From NCBI GenBank assembly GCA_017437785.1, contig JAFRXH010000051.1, positions 1-43,122 on the forward strand: DNA of 43,122 nt. The letters are read 5' to 3'. The position numbers were made by a program, and so were the translations under genes. Positions 7,948-16,565 of this stretch are shown piece by piece; the stretch's first letter is position 1, and each line of letters starts with the position of its first letter. A model generated the notes under the pieces. That model ran no database searches and was not told the DNA's origin. It saw only the letters and a program-made list of their open reading frames with translations. The stretch comes from Lachnospiraceae bacterium (GTDB lineage Bacteria > Bacillota > Clostridia > Lachnospirales > Lachnospiraceae).

Positions 7948-8043
7948 TGATACAGTTGTGTCATTTCAGGGATCATGATACAATCAACCGGACAGATAGT
8001 CAATGAAATCACGTAAAGAGATACACATTTGCAAATATGTGTC
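7948..8043. promoter_or_regulatory. divergent control region with two TetR-type operators
   Basis: Minus-strand promoter TTGACT (7998-8003), 17-base spacer, TATCAT (7975-7980) serves the hydrolase. Two inverted repeats share GATACA and TGTGTC halves: TGATACAGTTGTGTCA at 7948-7963 and a longer-spaced one at 8020-8043 with the centre ATTTGCAAAT. They flank the hydrolase promoter and the start region of the tetR gene, so one regulator probably controls both directions. Confidence 0.6.
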
Positions 8044-8058
8044 ACTTGGGAGGCTTAT

Positions 8059-8616
8059 ATGAAAGATACACCTAATCCGATAGCGATACGTTCAAAGAAA
8101 ATGATCACGGACACGCTTTTTGAACTTCTCAAAACAAACGCCTATGAAGAAATAACCGTTACGGAAATAATACAGAACTCCGGGATAGCACGCAAAACCT
8201 TTTACCGCAATTTTGAGTCGAAGGATGATATATTAAAGTCTTATCTCCGCGGGCTGATAAACGATTATGCTGCGGAATGGGATGAACGAAGGCTGGACAG
8301 TGTGGCAGTTATTTTTGAATTTGTCGAAGACTATAAAGATACTTTATTGACGCTTTCCCGAAATAATCTGCTTCCTCTACTGCTTATATGTCTTAATGAA
8401 TATCTTCCCACAGCTCATTCCAAGGCTTCCGGGGATGAAGACATATACAGACATTTTTTCGGAGAACTCGATCCCAAATACCTTCTTGCATTTAATATCG
8501 GCGCAATATGGAATACCCTCTTCGTATGGATCAAGGGTGGCATGAAAGAACCAGCGTATGAGATCAAGGAACTTCTTCAAAAATACTATTCCATGTTTCA
8601 AAGACCGGGCACCTGA
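8059..8616 (+). CDS. TetR/AcrR-family regulator
   Basis: The only plus-strand gene supported here: 185 residues from ATG 8059, chosen because GGGAGG precedes it; an in-frame upstream codon at 8029 lies inside an operator repeat. The helix-turn-helix reads ITVTEIIQNSGIARKTFYRNFESKDDIL (residues about 28-55). The C-terminal half matches the helical ligand domain common in Firmicute TetR proteins. It faces the hydrolase at 7150-7932 across a short region with two palindromes and is the likely regulator of that gene and itself. It converges with the permease gene ending at 8653; no strong terminator is visible between them. Confidence 0.88.
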   Translation: MKDTPNPIAIRSKKMITDTLFELLKTNAYEEITVTEIIQNSGIARKTFYRNFESKDDILKSYLRGLINDYAAEWDERRLDSVAVIFEFVEDYKDTLLTLSRNNLLPLLLICLNEYLPTAHSKASGDEDIYRHFFGELDPKYLLAFNIGAIWNTLFVWIKGGMKEPAYEIKELLQKYYSMFQRPGT

Positions 8617-8652
8617 TCCTCTATCCGTTCGGGCTAATAGGAGACTAAGTCA

Positions 8653-10917
8653 TCAATCCTCCTGCTTGAGACTTTCAACCATATCAACTCTGTCAAGCTT
8701 GCGGCTTCCGAAGTAAAGTGACACGATATATGCACCCACGACTATAAAAAAGTACATTATCAGAGTAACAGGCTTCACCACAACATCAATATACACGCCA
8801 GAGTGTTCTGTAGAGCCCAGCATCATGAGCTTCGTCATATATATCGTTATAGGGATCGCCAAAATATAGCAGCATGGCAAAAGCAGGTGATTCGGGCGAA
8901 GTATGATCTGTCTTATCTCCGATCCGTGATACCCCAGCACCTTCAACATAGAGATATTTCTCTCATTTTCATCAATCAGCATACCTGAGAGAAGGTTGAC
9001 CATAAGAATACATACGATGATCCCAACCGTCAGAAGTATTGCATATACTACCTTTGTCGTGGCAAGCGCCTGCTCAAAGGAATCCCGGTATGAATCAAAA
9101 TCCGCTATCTTAAGTATATCTTTTGCAGGCACATCGACAGGTACAGCGCTTAATATATTGTTATATTCGTCCGGTGACACACCCACAATACGTGCAGCAT
9201 TTTCCTTACTTGTGAGTACGAGGCGAAGCGCATCATTGTCAATGATATCACTTATAGTAATGGTCGTTTCCACTCCTGTTATCCTGTGAATAAAGGTGAA
9301 ATCATCGCCCGCGCTGATGCCGTAGTATTTCGCAGCGCCGCTTGTCATATAATACTCACCATAAGTAAGCGGATTTCCCGATAAAGACTCTCTCTTAAGC
9401 AGCGTGTTGTCTTTATCATAACCTATAAGATTAAATGCTACCGAAGTGCCTGGTACTTCAAACATCACATCAATAAGAGTCTGACCATTCTCCACTTCCC
9501 CGGTACGGAAGGTTTTCAGTCCCGTCTCGTATCTGGCATCTCCCATCATGTCGGGCAGTACATTTTCAAGTACATTACGCTGTGAGTCCTGACACATGCC
9601 TCCGAGAAGTATGATCATGCTTGCAACGGTCATGCCTATGATAAACACCAGTGTCCTTACCGGATTTCCGATAAGGACACGAAACATATATACCGTTTTA
9701 AACCGAAGCCCCGACCCCCGGAAAAGCTTCCTGACCGTTTTTACATTCTTTCCTTTCTTCATAAGCATGGAAGCGTCTTTGCGAAGTAAAACAGAAGTAA
9801 CAATAACAGTCACCATGATATTGAATATGATCGGCAAAATGAATGCAACAACCATATATATGATTTTGTATCTCACACTGTAAGGAAAGCTGTCGACATC
9901 ACCATAGAAAAATGCGCAGAAAGCTCTTGAAAACGGAATTCCCGCCAGAATCCCCCCTAAGCTTCCGATAACGGACGGAATAAGCGCATAAAGAACATAG
10001 TGCCTGTTAAGCTCGCTCTCCTTATACCCAAGTGCCTTCAATGTACCGATATTAACCGATTCACCGTCTATGATACGCGAAAGCATAAACGCAACTATCA
10101 CCATAACAAGTGCGAAAAGGATGATGCTGTAAGAAGAGAACTCCTCCTTAAGCATGACTGCCTCACCCCTGAGTGTAGATATTCTGGAATTTGCGTCTGA
10201 ATTGAAGTACTCGACAGGTCTGTAGTCCGCGTAAAGAGTCTGCCTGAATGGATTAATATTATTGCTGTCATAAAAGATCACACTGTAATATGTATTATCT
10301 GTAAGAGTCATATCCGATTTCAGAATCTTTTCATAAGTATCGTCACTTACAACCGCTGTCGTAAAATGATAATAGTCGCCTATGGTCTCCGTGAGATCCT
10401 TTAAAGTATTCAGATAGTCCGGTCGAAGGGCATACCCGCCGATGGTCAATTTCTCATTACCGATCACCACTTCGTCACCTATGGAGAGATTGTTGTAACC
10501 GGCGTATTTTTTACATATATATACAACATCGTCCGTAGCGGATGAAGGTGTCACCTCTGTGCTTTTGCCATCTTTTGTCTCAAATATCCACGTAAGATTG
10601 ACCTTTGAAGATGCGCTAAACACCCTTATGATGTTATCTCCGATTGTGATATCCGTATATTTTTGCTCCTCCAGTAAAAGATCAAAATCATCTTCATATC
10701 GCAGCAGATCTTCATATGATATCTTCTGTCCGGTAGCAAACTGTGCATCCTCGACACACAGATTTCCGTATATCTCCTCGCAGCTTTGTCCCAATGTATT
10801 GGCGGTCGTAAGCGCGCCCACAAGCATAGTCACCGCCACTACCGTAAGAAAACATGTGACCAGATAAAAAGATAAGTTTTTGCGAACGGATCTGAAAGCT
10901 TTACGTCCGAGTGTCAT
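8653..10917 (-). CDS. ABC transporter permease, FtsX/MacB-like
   Basis: Protein of 754 residues. One membrane segment near residues 15-38, an extracytoplasmic domain to about residue 255, three segments around 258-370, another at about 410-430, a second exterior domain, and three final segments at about 630-650, 680-700 and 715-735. This duplicated FtsX layout is typical of MacB-like export or mechanotransmission systems that move peptides or lipoproteins, or release antimicrobials from the membrane. The start overlaps the ATPase stop by four bases (ATGA), so the two form a pair. It is the last gene of the operon led by the tetR at 13135. Confidence 0.85.
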   Translation of the reverse strand: MTLGRKAFRSVRKNLSFYLVTCFLTVVAVTMLVGALTTANTLGQSCEEIYGNLCVEDAQFATGQKISYEDLLRYEDDFDLLLEEQKYTDITIGDNIIRVFSASSKVNLTWIFETKDGKSTEVTPSSATDDVVYICKKYAGYNNLSIGDEVVIGNEKLTIGGYALRPDYLNTLKDLTETIGDYYHFTTAVVSDDTYEKILKSDMTLTDNTYYSVIFYDSNNINPFRQTLYADYRPVEYFNSDANSRISTLRGEAVMLKEEFSSYSIILFALVMVIVAFMLSRIIDGESVNIGTLKALGYKESELNRHYVLYALIPSVIGSLGGILAGIPFSRAFCAFFYGDVDSFPYSVRYKIIYMVVAFILPIIFNIMVTVIVTSVLLRKDASMLMKKGKNVKTVRKLFRGSGLRFKTVYMFRVLIGNPVRTLVFIIGMTVASMIILLGGMCQDSQRNVLENVLPDMMGDARYETGLKTFRTGEVENGQTLIDVMFEVPGTSVAFNLIGYDKDNTLLKRESLSGNPLTYGEYYMTSGAAKYYGISAGDDFTFIHRITGVETTITISDIIDNDALRLVLTSKENAARIVGVSPDEYNNILSAVPVDVPAKDILKIADFDSYRDSFEQALATTKVVYAILLTVGIIVCILMVNLLSGMLIDENERNISMLKVLGYHGSEIRQIILRPNHLLLPCCYILAIPITIYMTKLMMLGSTEHSGVYIDVVVKPVTLIMYFFIVVGAYIVSLYFGSRKLDRVDMVESLKQED

Positions 10918-11612
10918 ATTCCCAGTTCCTCCGCCTTAAGTTTTGTTTTGACAGTATTCTCCACAACCCTTCCGTCCCTGATCCTGACCAGCCTGTCTGC
11001 CATGCCGGATATCCTCTCATCATGGGTTATCATGATGATCGTTGTATTATACCGCTCGTTTATGGCTTGAAGAACTTTAAGAACCTCCCTTGTCGATGCG
11101 GAATCGAGCGCCCCCGTCAGCTCATCGCATAATAAAAGAGCCGGATTTTTCACAATAGCTCTTGCTATCGAACATCTTTGCTGCTGCCCTCCAGAAAGCT
11201 CCGACGGAAAATGCGTCATGTGTTTTTCGAGTCCCAGAACATGAAGCAGCTCAGTCTCGTCAAGAGGCTCTTTCGCTATATCCTTAACAACCCTGACATT
11301 CTCGATAACATTCAATTCGGGTATAAGATTATATGCCTGAAAAACCATCCCCAGTTTCTCCCGGCGGTAATCCGTAAGCTGCTTTTTATTAAGAGCAGTA
11401 ATTTCCAGTCCATCAACAGTTATCGAACCGCTGTCCACACGATCAAGTCCTCCGATCATATTAAGCAAAGTACTCTTACCTGAACCGGAAGGTCCCAGAA
11501 TAACGCAGACCTCTCCTTTTGATATATCAAGACTCACGTCATCCAGCGCCTTAACCGCGGATTCGCCCTGCCCATATCCTCTTGAAATATTTCTTATAGT
11601 TATGTGCTCCAA
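10914..11612 (-). CDS. ABC transporter ATP-binding protein (MacB/LolD type)
   Basis: Protein of 232 residues with Walker [11 protein letters not shown]-loop FQAYNLIPEL, signature LSGGQQQR and Walker B LLLCDELTGALD; the usual Pro after the catalytic Glu is Leu here. Switch His is in MITHDERI. The start is a TTG at 11610-11612 with GAGGTGG five bases upstream. It powers the FtsX-like permease that follows. Located ten bases after a BAAT-type hydrolase in a TetR-led operon, so hydrolase and exporter are probably expressed together. Confidence 0.9.
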   Translation of the reverse strand: MEHITIRNISRGYGQGESAVKALDDVSLDISKGEVCVILGPSGSGKSTLLNMIGGLDRVDSGSITVDGLEITALNKKQLTDYRREKLGMVFQAYNLIPELNVIENVRVVKDIAKEPLDETELLHVLGLEKHMTHFPSELSGGQQQRCSIARAIVKNPALLLCDELTGALDSASTREVLKVLQAINERYNTTIIMITHDERISGMADRLVRIRDGRVVENTVKTKLKAEELGI

Positions 11613-11622
11613 TTACGCCACC

Positions 11623-12537
11623 TCACTTTTTCCATTCATTTATAGCATAAGACATCTTCATATCCACATCTTCCCTGGTCTTTCTGCACTCTAAAGGGTA
11701 TTCTTTTCCTGCCTTGAATAAGCGTATAAATAAACCGCTGCCTACAGGAAGCATCGTTTTAAGAAGACTCTCCGGGAAAATAAAGTGGGTTCCGTGTTCA
11801 TAAACAAGGATTTCCGGTATACACCCGCTCTCCTTCTCTTTAAGCCGCAGCTCCATGCGCCGTATATACTTTGCAGTGTCCCACAGGACATCGTCCTCAG
11901 CCCCGATAAGAAGCAGCTTACCTTTGATCCTTTCGACTTTGATCTTCTCTTCCTCTTTAACCGGGTGTAGTCTCTCGGATTCATCGAACAGTTTTCGCGA
12001 GGCAACCATATCTCCTCCTGCTTTGGATTCTTCCTTAATCTTCTGTCCGTATTCGGGATGCCTGTACGCATAAGGCAGGAACGGAAGCTGCTTGCCCTGC
12101 CATGTTAAGGTGGACTCATTCTCTCCGGGCCACTCGTTAAAGCCATCCCTTTTGCCCCGATAAAATCCCTCCATGATAAAATCACTGGGAGAAAGTGCAA
12201 TCGTAAGCGTTATCTCCGGATAGTATGACGCTGCCACAAGTGAAACCATTCCGGTAGTGGATGCTCCGACTATACCGAATTTGCTGATCCCCTTTTTCCT
12301 CATATATTCGATGGCATTGCCGATACGCTCTACAGGCATACTATGATGACCGTAATCCTTGTGAGCAGGCGACAGAGTCATGACACTGACACCGTATTTT
12401 TTGTGAATCCACTTTACCGCTGACTTTGCCATATAATCTTCGCAGTCATCACCCAGCATCGCCATGATCGCCGCATCTGAACCCTCGCAGTGCCAGTAAC
12501 AACCATAAAAACCTTCCGTTATCTTCTCTTTGATCAT
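11623..12537 (-). CDS. BAAT C-terminal-like alpha/beta hydrolase
   Basis: Protein of 304 residues from ATG 12535-12537, preceded by AAAGGGG; an upstream TTG at 12555 lacks support. The sequence resembles acyl-CoA thioester hydrolase/BAAT C-terminal domains: a nucleophile region GIVGASTTGMVSLVAASYYP, an acid region IGAEDDVLWDTAKYIRRM and a His in YEHGTHFIFPESLL. The nucleophile elbow reads G-A-S-T-T-G, so Thr stands where the fifth Gly of GxSxG is usual. These enzymes cleave or transfer acyl groups; some act on bulky xenobiotic esters. It lies four bases after the tetR stop and before the ABC genes. Confidence 0.75.
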   Translation of the reverse strand: MIKEKITEGFYGCYWHCEGSDAAIMAMLGDDCEDYMAKSAVKWIHKKYGVSVMTLSPAHKDYGHHSMPVERIGNAIEYMRKKGISKFGIVGASTTGMVSLVAASYYPEITLTIALSPSDFIMEGFYRGKRDGFNEWPGENESTLTWQGKQLPFLPYAYRHPEYGQKIKEESKAGGDMVASRKLFDESERLHPVKEEEKIKVERIKGKLLLIGAEDDVLWDTAKYIRRMELRLKEKESGCIPEILVYEHGTHFIFPESLLKTMLPVGSGLFIRLFKAGKEYPLECRKTREDVDMKMSYAINEWKK

Positions 12538-12541
12538 CTTA

Positions 12542-13135
12542 TCATCCCCTTTCAAATATAAGATTTAATATCGTGTCAACCAGTGTATCAATGGTTTCCT
12601 TATATACAGCTTCGTGCAGTTCCTCTCTTGACTCTGATGCAATAACTAAAAGCTTCGTCATATTGGCTATCAGGGGAAGATTTACATCTTTCCTGACATT
12701 ATCCAGATGACTTAAAAGTTCGCCGGTGATCGCGCTTTCCTTCTCAATGTCAGGTTCAAAAGTATCGGTATTCTTAAAAAGCTTCGCTTCATCCTCAAGT
12801 GTAAGATGAGGATAGATGCTTATCTCTTCATCTACAACAGCATGAAGATACTTACGGGCGTCTTCCTCTCCAAGCTTCCTTTTCCCTTTTAAAACATCCT
12901 CACTTATAAGAACCGGAATCATCTTCTGCCTGTGATACAGTATAAGGTCTGCCATGTATTCTTCCTTGTTCTTCCAGAAATGATAGAAAGTTCCCTTGGC
13001 TATGCCTGCAGCTTCCGTAATTTTCGATATGGTCGTGTGGGTCATCCCATACTTTTTAAGTAATGGGAAACCCGCTTCAAGCATGATAAGCTTTATCTGA
13101 CTTTTTTCTTCTTCTGTAAAAACTCTGGTCGGCAT
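12542..13135 (-). CDS. TetR/AcrR-family regulator of the hydrolase-ABC operon
   Basis: Protein of 197 residues, ATG at 13133-13135 with AGGAG eight bases upstream. Helix-turn-helix near residues 28-58: HTTISKITEAAGIAKGTFYHFWKNKEEYM. First gene of a four-gene operon (tetR, BAAT-like hydrolase, ABC ATPase, permease), so probably autorepressing. The C-terminal half is divergent, as usual for the ligand domain; inducer unknown. Confidence 0.88.
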   Translation of the reverse strand: MPTRVFTEEEKSQIKLIMLEAGFPLLKKYGMTHTTISKITEAAGIAKGTFYHFWKNKEEYMADLILYHRQKMIPVLISEDVLKGKRKLGEEDARKYLHAVVDEEISIYPHLTLEDEAKLFKNTDTFEPDIEKESAITGELLSHLDNVRKDVNLPLIANMTKLLVIASESREELHEAVYKETIDTLVDTILNLIFERG

Positions 13136-13180
13136 ATAATCGCTCCTTTATGACCGTTTTGAAATAATGTTCATATGCAA

Positions 13181-13209
13181 ATACTACTACTCCCATGGTT
13201 AGTTGTCAA
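13181..13209 (-). promoter_or_regulatory. promoter of the tetR-hydrolase-ABC operon
   Basis: TTGACA (13204-13209), 17 bases, TAGTAT (13181-13186) on the minus strand, 45 bases before the tetR start. Confidence 0.65.
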
Positions 13210-13230
13210 TAGCAAACATTAGTTCCGGCT

Positions 13231-13253
13231 AACTGCATGCAGCAAATGCAGTT
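13231..13253. promoter_or_regulatory. palindrome upstream of the tetR promoter
   Basis: AACTGCAT (13231-13238) and ATGCAGTT (13246-13253) form a perfect 8-base inverted repeat, 22 bases beyond the -35. It could be an operator or part of an old mobile-element end; no partner is identified. Confidence 0.4.
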
Positions 13254-13277
13254 CCCACCAAAGCTGGTCAACACTTA

Positions 13278-13346
13278 TCCGAGTATTTGGACATTGTTCA
13301 TTCGAGTGTTTGGATATTATTCAATCGACTGTTTGTACTTGTCAGT
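13278..13346. repeat. three tandem 23-base direct repeats
   Basis: Units at 13278-13300, 13301-13323 and 13324-13346 share the pattern CGAGTRTTTGGAYATTRTTCA; the first two differ at few positions and the third is more diverged. They lie in the 391-base gap between the tetR gene and copA, which has no gene. They could be protein-binding repeats or the degenerate end of an insertion sequence with repeated terminal motifs. Nearby TGTTACGTAACA (13392-13403) is a perfect palindrome. Confidence 0.6.
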
Positions 13347-13406
13347 ATAAAGATTTTGCAATATACCGAATAGTGAAATGTTACCGCGTTTTGTTACGTA
13401 ACATAA

Positions 13407-13447
13407 TAAAAGCCTGTAACCGGCTCAAACCGGCTACAGACTTTTAA
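13407..13447. terminator. bidirectional-looking terminator after copA
   Basis: CTGTA-CCGG pairs with CCGG-TACAG across a CTCAAA loop (13414-13439). An A run on the left and T runs on the right allow termination on either strand; it lies 80 bases past the copA stop. Confidence 0.75.
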
Positions 13448-13526
13448 TTTTCCGCTAATGCTTTCTCAGGCCCCGGAATAATATGATTTTCAAGTATAGG
13501 GTAACGCCGGATACTATCCGGAAATC

Positions 13527-13733
13527 TTATTCTGCGATCCCCTCATATTCATATCCGGCATCGGTGATGGCATCTCTTATCAGCGCCTCATCTACCGCCT
13601 TTGAGTTCGTGATCGTCACCAGATTCTTTTCATGAGAAGCCACAGCGCTGTCGATGCCATCGATCGCCTCAAGCGCTTTCTTCACGTGAGCCTCACAGTG
13701 TGAACACATCATACCTTTTACTTTGATCTGCAT
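13527..13733 (-). CDS. copZ: putative internally initiated copper chaperone (CopZ-like)
   Basis: Inside and in frame with copA, AGGAGGA (13741-13747) stands seven bases before an ATG at 13731-13733. Translation from it would give 68 residues starting MQIKVKGMMCSHCEAHVKKA, a complete HMA metallochaperone. The site is as good as any in the window, so the same DNA could make both a fused domain and free CopZ. In the other frames the linker just upstream carries stop codons such as TAATAA, as would be expected if two once-separate genes were joined. Expression of the short form is an inference. Confidence 0.55.
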   Translation of the reverse strand: MQIKVKGMMCSHCEAHVKKALEAIDGIDSAVASHEKNLVTITNSKAVDEALIRDAITDAGYEYEGIAE

Positions 13734-16073
13734 TTTATTATCCTCCTTTATAGATGATTTATTGGTTGCTTTAGAAGCTATGTTTTCTGTAACCGCCTGT
13801 TTTATCTTCTTATCCCTTCTTCCGTCATAGGGTCTTACAAGATTAAGCCTCAGCGCATTTGATACAACGCAGAAGCTGGATAAGCCCATAGCCGCTGCGC
13901 CAAACATGGGATTAAGGCTCCAGCCGAATGCCGCCACATAGCAGCCTGCTGCCAGCGGTATACCTATCGCATTATAGAAGAACGCCCAGAACAGATTTTC
14001 ATGTATATTTCTGATCGTAGCTCTGGATATACGTATAGCCGCCGCCACATCCCTGATGCTTCCCTTCATCAGAACGATATCCGCCGCATCGATGGCTATA
14101 TCGGTCCCCGCTCCGATAGCTATGCCTATATCCGCCCTGGTAAGCGCAGGCGCATCATTGATACCGTCACCCACCATCGCTACCTTCCCATGTTTCATCA
14201 GTTCCCTGACCACCGCTTCCTTGCCATCCGGCATTACTCCGGCCACCACTTCGTCCACTCCGGCTTCCTTCGCTATTGCCGCAGCTGTTTTTTCATTATC
14301 TCCGGTCAGCATCACCACATGAAGCCCCAGATTTTTAAGTTCGCCGATCGCCTCCGCAGAATCTTCTTTTATCGTATCTGCCACCGCGATCATGCCGATC
14401 AGTCTGTTATCCCGCGCAAAAGCAATAGGAGTCTTTCCCTGACCACTCCACTGTTCTATAGTTTCTGTAAATCTGCCGGGTATAGTGTTCACCGACTGCA
14501 AAATATACTTAACGCTTCCTCCCAGATATACAGCGCCATCTATCTCTGCTTTCAGACCGTTTCCCGATACAGCTTCAAATCCTGTTGTATCCGATAAGCT
14601 CACGCCGTTTTCTTCCGCATATGAAACAATGGCTTTTGCAACAGGATGCTCGCTTTTGGCTTCCAAAGCGTATGCTGCTTCCAGTAATTGTTCCCTGCCG
14701 CCTTCCTCCACAGGCAGAACATCGGTTACAGACATATTGCCTGTCGTGATCGTTCCTGTCTTATCCAGCGCCACTATCTGCACCCTGCCCGCAAGTTCCT
14801 GCACCGCAGCAGTTTTATACAGGATACCGCTTTTTGCACCGACGCCGTTACCTACCATGATCGCTACCGGCGTAGCCAGCCCCAGCGCGCACGGGCAGCT
14901 GATCACCAGCACGGATACCGCTCTGGCCATGGCGTAGCCGGCTGTCTGCCCCACCAAAAGCCAGACTGCAAAAGTGATCACCGCTATCCCTATCACCACG
15001 GGAACGAATACACCGGACACTCTGTCTGCGATCTTGGCTATAGGTGCTTTGGTCGCCGCCGCATCGCTGACCATCCTGATTATCCCTGCCAGCGTGGTAT
15101 CTTCACCTACCCGCGTTGCTTCGCAGACCAGATACCCTGAAGTATTGATAGTAGCTGCCGATACTTTATCTCCCGGCTTTTTCTCTACCGGCATGCTTTC
15201 TCCACTCAGCGCCGATTCGTTCACTGCACTCTCACCTTCAACCACGATACCGTCCACAGGCATGCTTTCTCCGGGACGCACAGCAAAACGATCACCCACC
15301 TTCACTTCTTCTATCGATACAGTATGCTCTTTACCGTCTTTCAGTATCGTCGCAGTCTTCGGAGCCATCTTCATAAGAGATTTAAGCGCATCGGTAGTTT
15401 TTCCCTTAGACTTGGCCTCCAATGTCTTACCGACTGTGATCAGCGTAAGTATGGTCGCCGCAGACTCAAAGTAAAACTGATCCATATAGTACATTACACG
15501 CTGCGTATCATTCGCGACCACAGCGGAACTCATCGCAAAAAGCGCATATACACTGTATGCAAAAGATGCAGTTGCCCCCAGAGATACCAGAGTATCCATA
15601 TTGGGCGCCCCATGCATCAGCCCTTTAAATCCGCTCACAAAAAACTTCTGATTTATCACCATGATGAAGCCTGCCAGCAGCAGCTGATACAAGCCCATAG
15701 CCACATGATTTCCATTCATAAATGCCGGCAGCGGCCAGTCCCACAGCATATGCCCCATGGAAACATACATCAGCGGCACCAGTAGTATCACGGAAGCGAT
15801 AAGGCGTCTTTTAAGCACCGGAGTTTCCGTATCCTTCAGAATATCTTCACCTGCATCAGCTTTATCAGTTTTGGCATTTTGAAGACTTGCTCCGTATCCG
15901 GCTTCCTCTACTGCCCTGATGATCTGTTCCGGTTTAGCGCTGCCTTCCACGCCCATAGAATTCGTAAGCAGACTCACCGCGCAGCTCTTTACTCCATCTA
16001 CTGCATTAACAGCCTTCTCTACCCTTGCCTGACAAGCCGCGCAGCTCATCCCTGTCACATTATATCTGTCCAT
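13527..16073 (-). CDS. copA: copper-exporting P1B-type ATPase with N- and C-terminal metal-binding domains
   Basis: Protein of 848 residues from ATG 16071-16073 (AGGG seven bases upstream); starts further upstream are possible. N-terminal HMA domain with GMSCAAC (residues 8-14), then eight predicted membrane helices, the ion-translocation motif CPC (residues 393-395) in VISCPCALG, phosphorylation motif DKTGT, and hinge GDGINDAP. A second HMA domain with GMMCSHC follows the last helices from about residue 781. It pumps Cu+ out of the cytoplasm. The C-terminal HMA is unusual in that it has its own perfect ribosome site and start codon inside the gene. The gene follows csoR, 49 bases downstream, in one operon. 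Confidence 0.93.
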   Translation of the reverse strand: MDRYNVTGMSCAACQARVEKAVNAVDGVKSCAVSLLTNSMGVEGSAKPEQIIRAVEEAGYGASLQNAKTDKADAGEDILKDTETPVLKRRLIASVILLVPLMYVSMGHMLWDWPLPAFMNGNHVAMGLYQLLLAGFIMVINQKFFVSGFKGLMHGAPNMDTLVSLGATASFAYSVYALFAMSSAVVANDTQRVMYYMDQFYFESAATILTLITVGKTLEAKSKGKTTDALKSLMKMAPKTATILKDGKEHTVSIEEVKVGDRFAVRPGESMPVDGIVVEGESAVNESALSGESMPVEKKPGDKVSAATINTSGYLVCEATRVGEDTTLAGIIRMVSDAAATKAPIAKIADRVSGVFVPVVIGIAVITFAVWLLVGQTAGYAMARAVSVLVISCPCALGLATPVAIMVGNGVGAKSGILYKTAAVQELAGRVQIVALDKTGTITTGNMSVTDVLPVEEGGREQLLEAAYALEAKSEHPVAKAIVSYAEENGVSLSDTTGFEAVSGNGLKAEIDGAVYLGGSVKYILQSVNTIPGRFTETIEQWSGQGKTPIAFARDNRLIGMIAVADTIKEDSAEAIGELKNLGLHVVMLTGDNEKTAAAIAKEAGVDEVVAGVMPDGKEAVVRELMKHGKVAMVGDGINDAPALTRADIGIAIGAGTDIAIDAADIVLMKGSIRDVAAAIRISRATIRNIHENLFWAFFYNAIGIPLAAGCYVAAFGWSLNPMFGAAAMGLSSFCVVSNALRLNLVRPYDGRRDKKIKQAVTENIASKATNKSSIKEDNKMQIKVKGMMCSHCEAHVKKALEAIDGIDSAVASHEKNLVTITNSKAVDEALIRDAITDAGYEYEGIAE

Positions 16074-16122
16074 ATTCAAGCCCTGTACTCCATGTTTTTC
16101 CATTATGACCAAAAGTCTGTCT

Positions 16123-16461
16123 CTACTTCATCAGTTTCTGTAAGGTAAGCACCAGTTCATCGATGATCTCATCGTTTCCCTCGCGTATATTATCTGCCAC
16201 GCAGGTCCTCATATGATTGGCCAGCAGCACTTTGTTAAAACTGTTTAAAGCCGAAGTTATGGCCGATACCTGTATCAGTATATCCGTGCAATATGCATCA
16301 TTTTCAACCATGCCCTCTACGCCGCGTACCTGACCCTCGATCCGCTTAAGGCGGTTCATCAGATCCCTGTACTCTTTCTCATCCCTGACCTTATGCTTCC
16401 CCGAGCAGTGCGGGCATGCGCCCTTCTTTGCTGTATCAGCACCTGTTTTCTTTCCTGCCAT
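16123..16461 (-). CDS. csoR: CsoR-family copper-sensing repressor
   Basis: Protein of 112 residues from ATG 16459-16461 with GGAGG six bases upstream. All-helical CsoR/RcnR fold: RLKRIEGQVRGVEGM is the conserved helix, and the Cu+ ligands Cys58 (DAYC), His83 and Cys87 (NHMRTC) are present, giving the C-H-C signature of copper sensors. An extra CPHCSGKH stretch near the N-terminus may also bind metal. When copper binds, CsoR leaves its operator and the csoR-copA operon is expressed. Two operator copies lie upstream. Confidence 0.93.
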   Translation of the reverse strand: MAGKKTGADTAKKGACPHCSGKHKVRDEKEYRDLMNRLKRIEGQVRGVEGMVENDAYCTDILIQVSAITSALNSFNKVLLANHMRTCVADNIREGNDEIIDELVLTLQKLMK

Positions 16462-16480
16462 ATTATACCTCCGCATATAA

Positions 16481-16541
16481 ATACCCCCACCGGGTATAAT
16501 GATCCTGCGATCACTATATACCCTATGGGGGTATTTGTCAA
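16481..16541 (-). promoter_or_regulatory. csoR-copA promoter with two CsoR boxes
   Basis: Promoter TTGACA (16536-16541), 17-base spacer, TATAGT (16513-16518). One CsoR-type box, ATACCCTATGGGGGTAT (16518-16534), fills the spacer. A second, ATACCCCCACCGGGTAT (16481-16497), lies between the -10 and the ribosome site. Both match the G-tract palindromes of CsoR operators. Confidence 0.88.
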
Positions 16542-16565
16542 TATTCCACAGTATCCGTTCTCTTT

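Noticed and set aside
13278-13346. Iterons of a plasmid origin, or a CRISPR array
   Set aside because: Only three contiguous units with no spacers, no replication gene and no cas genes nearby.
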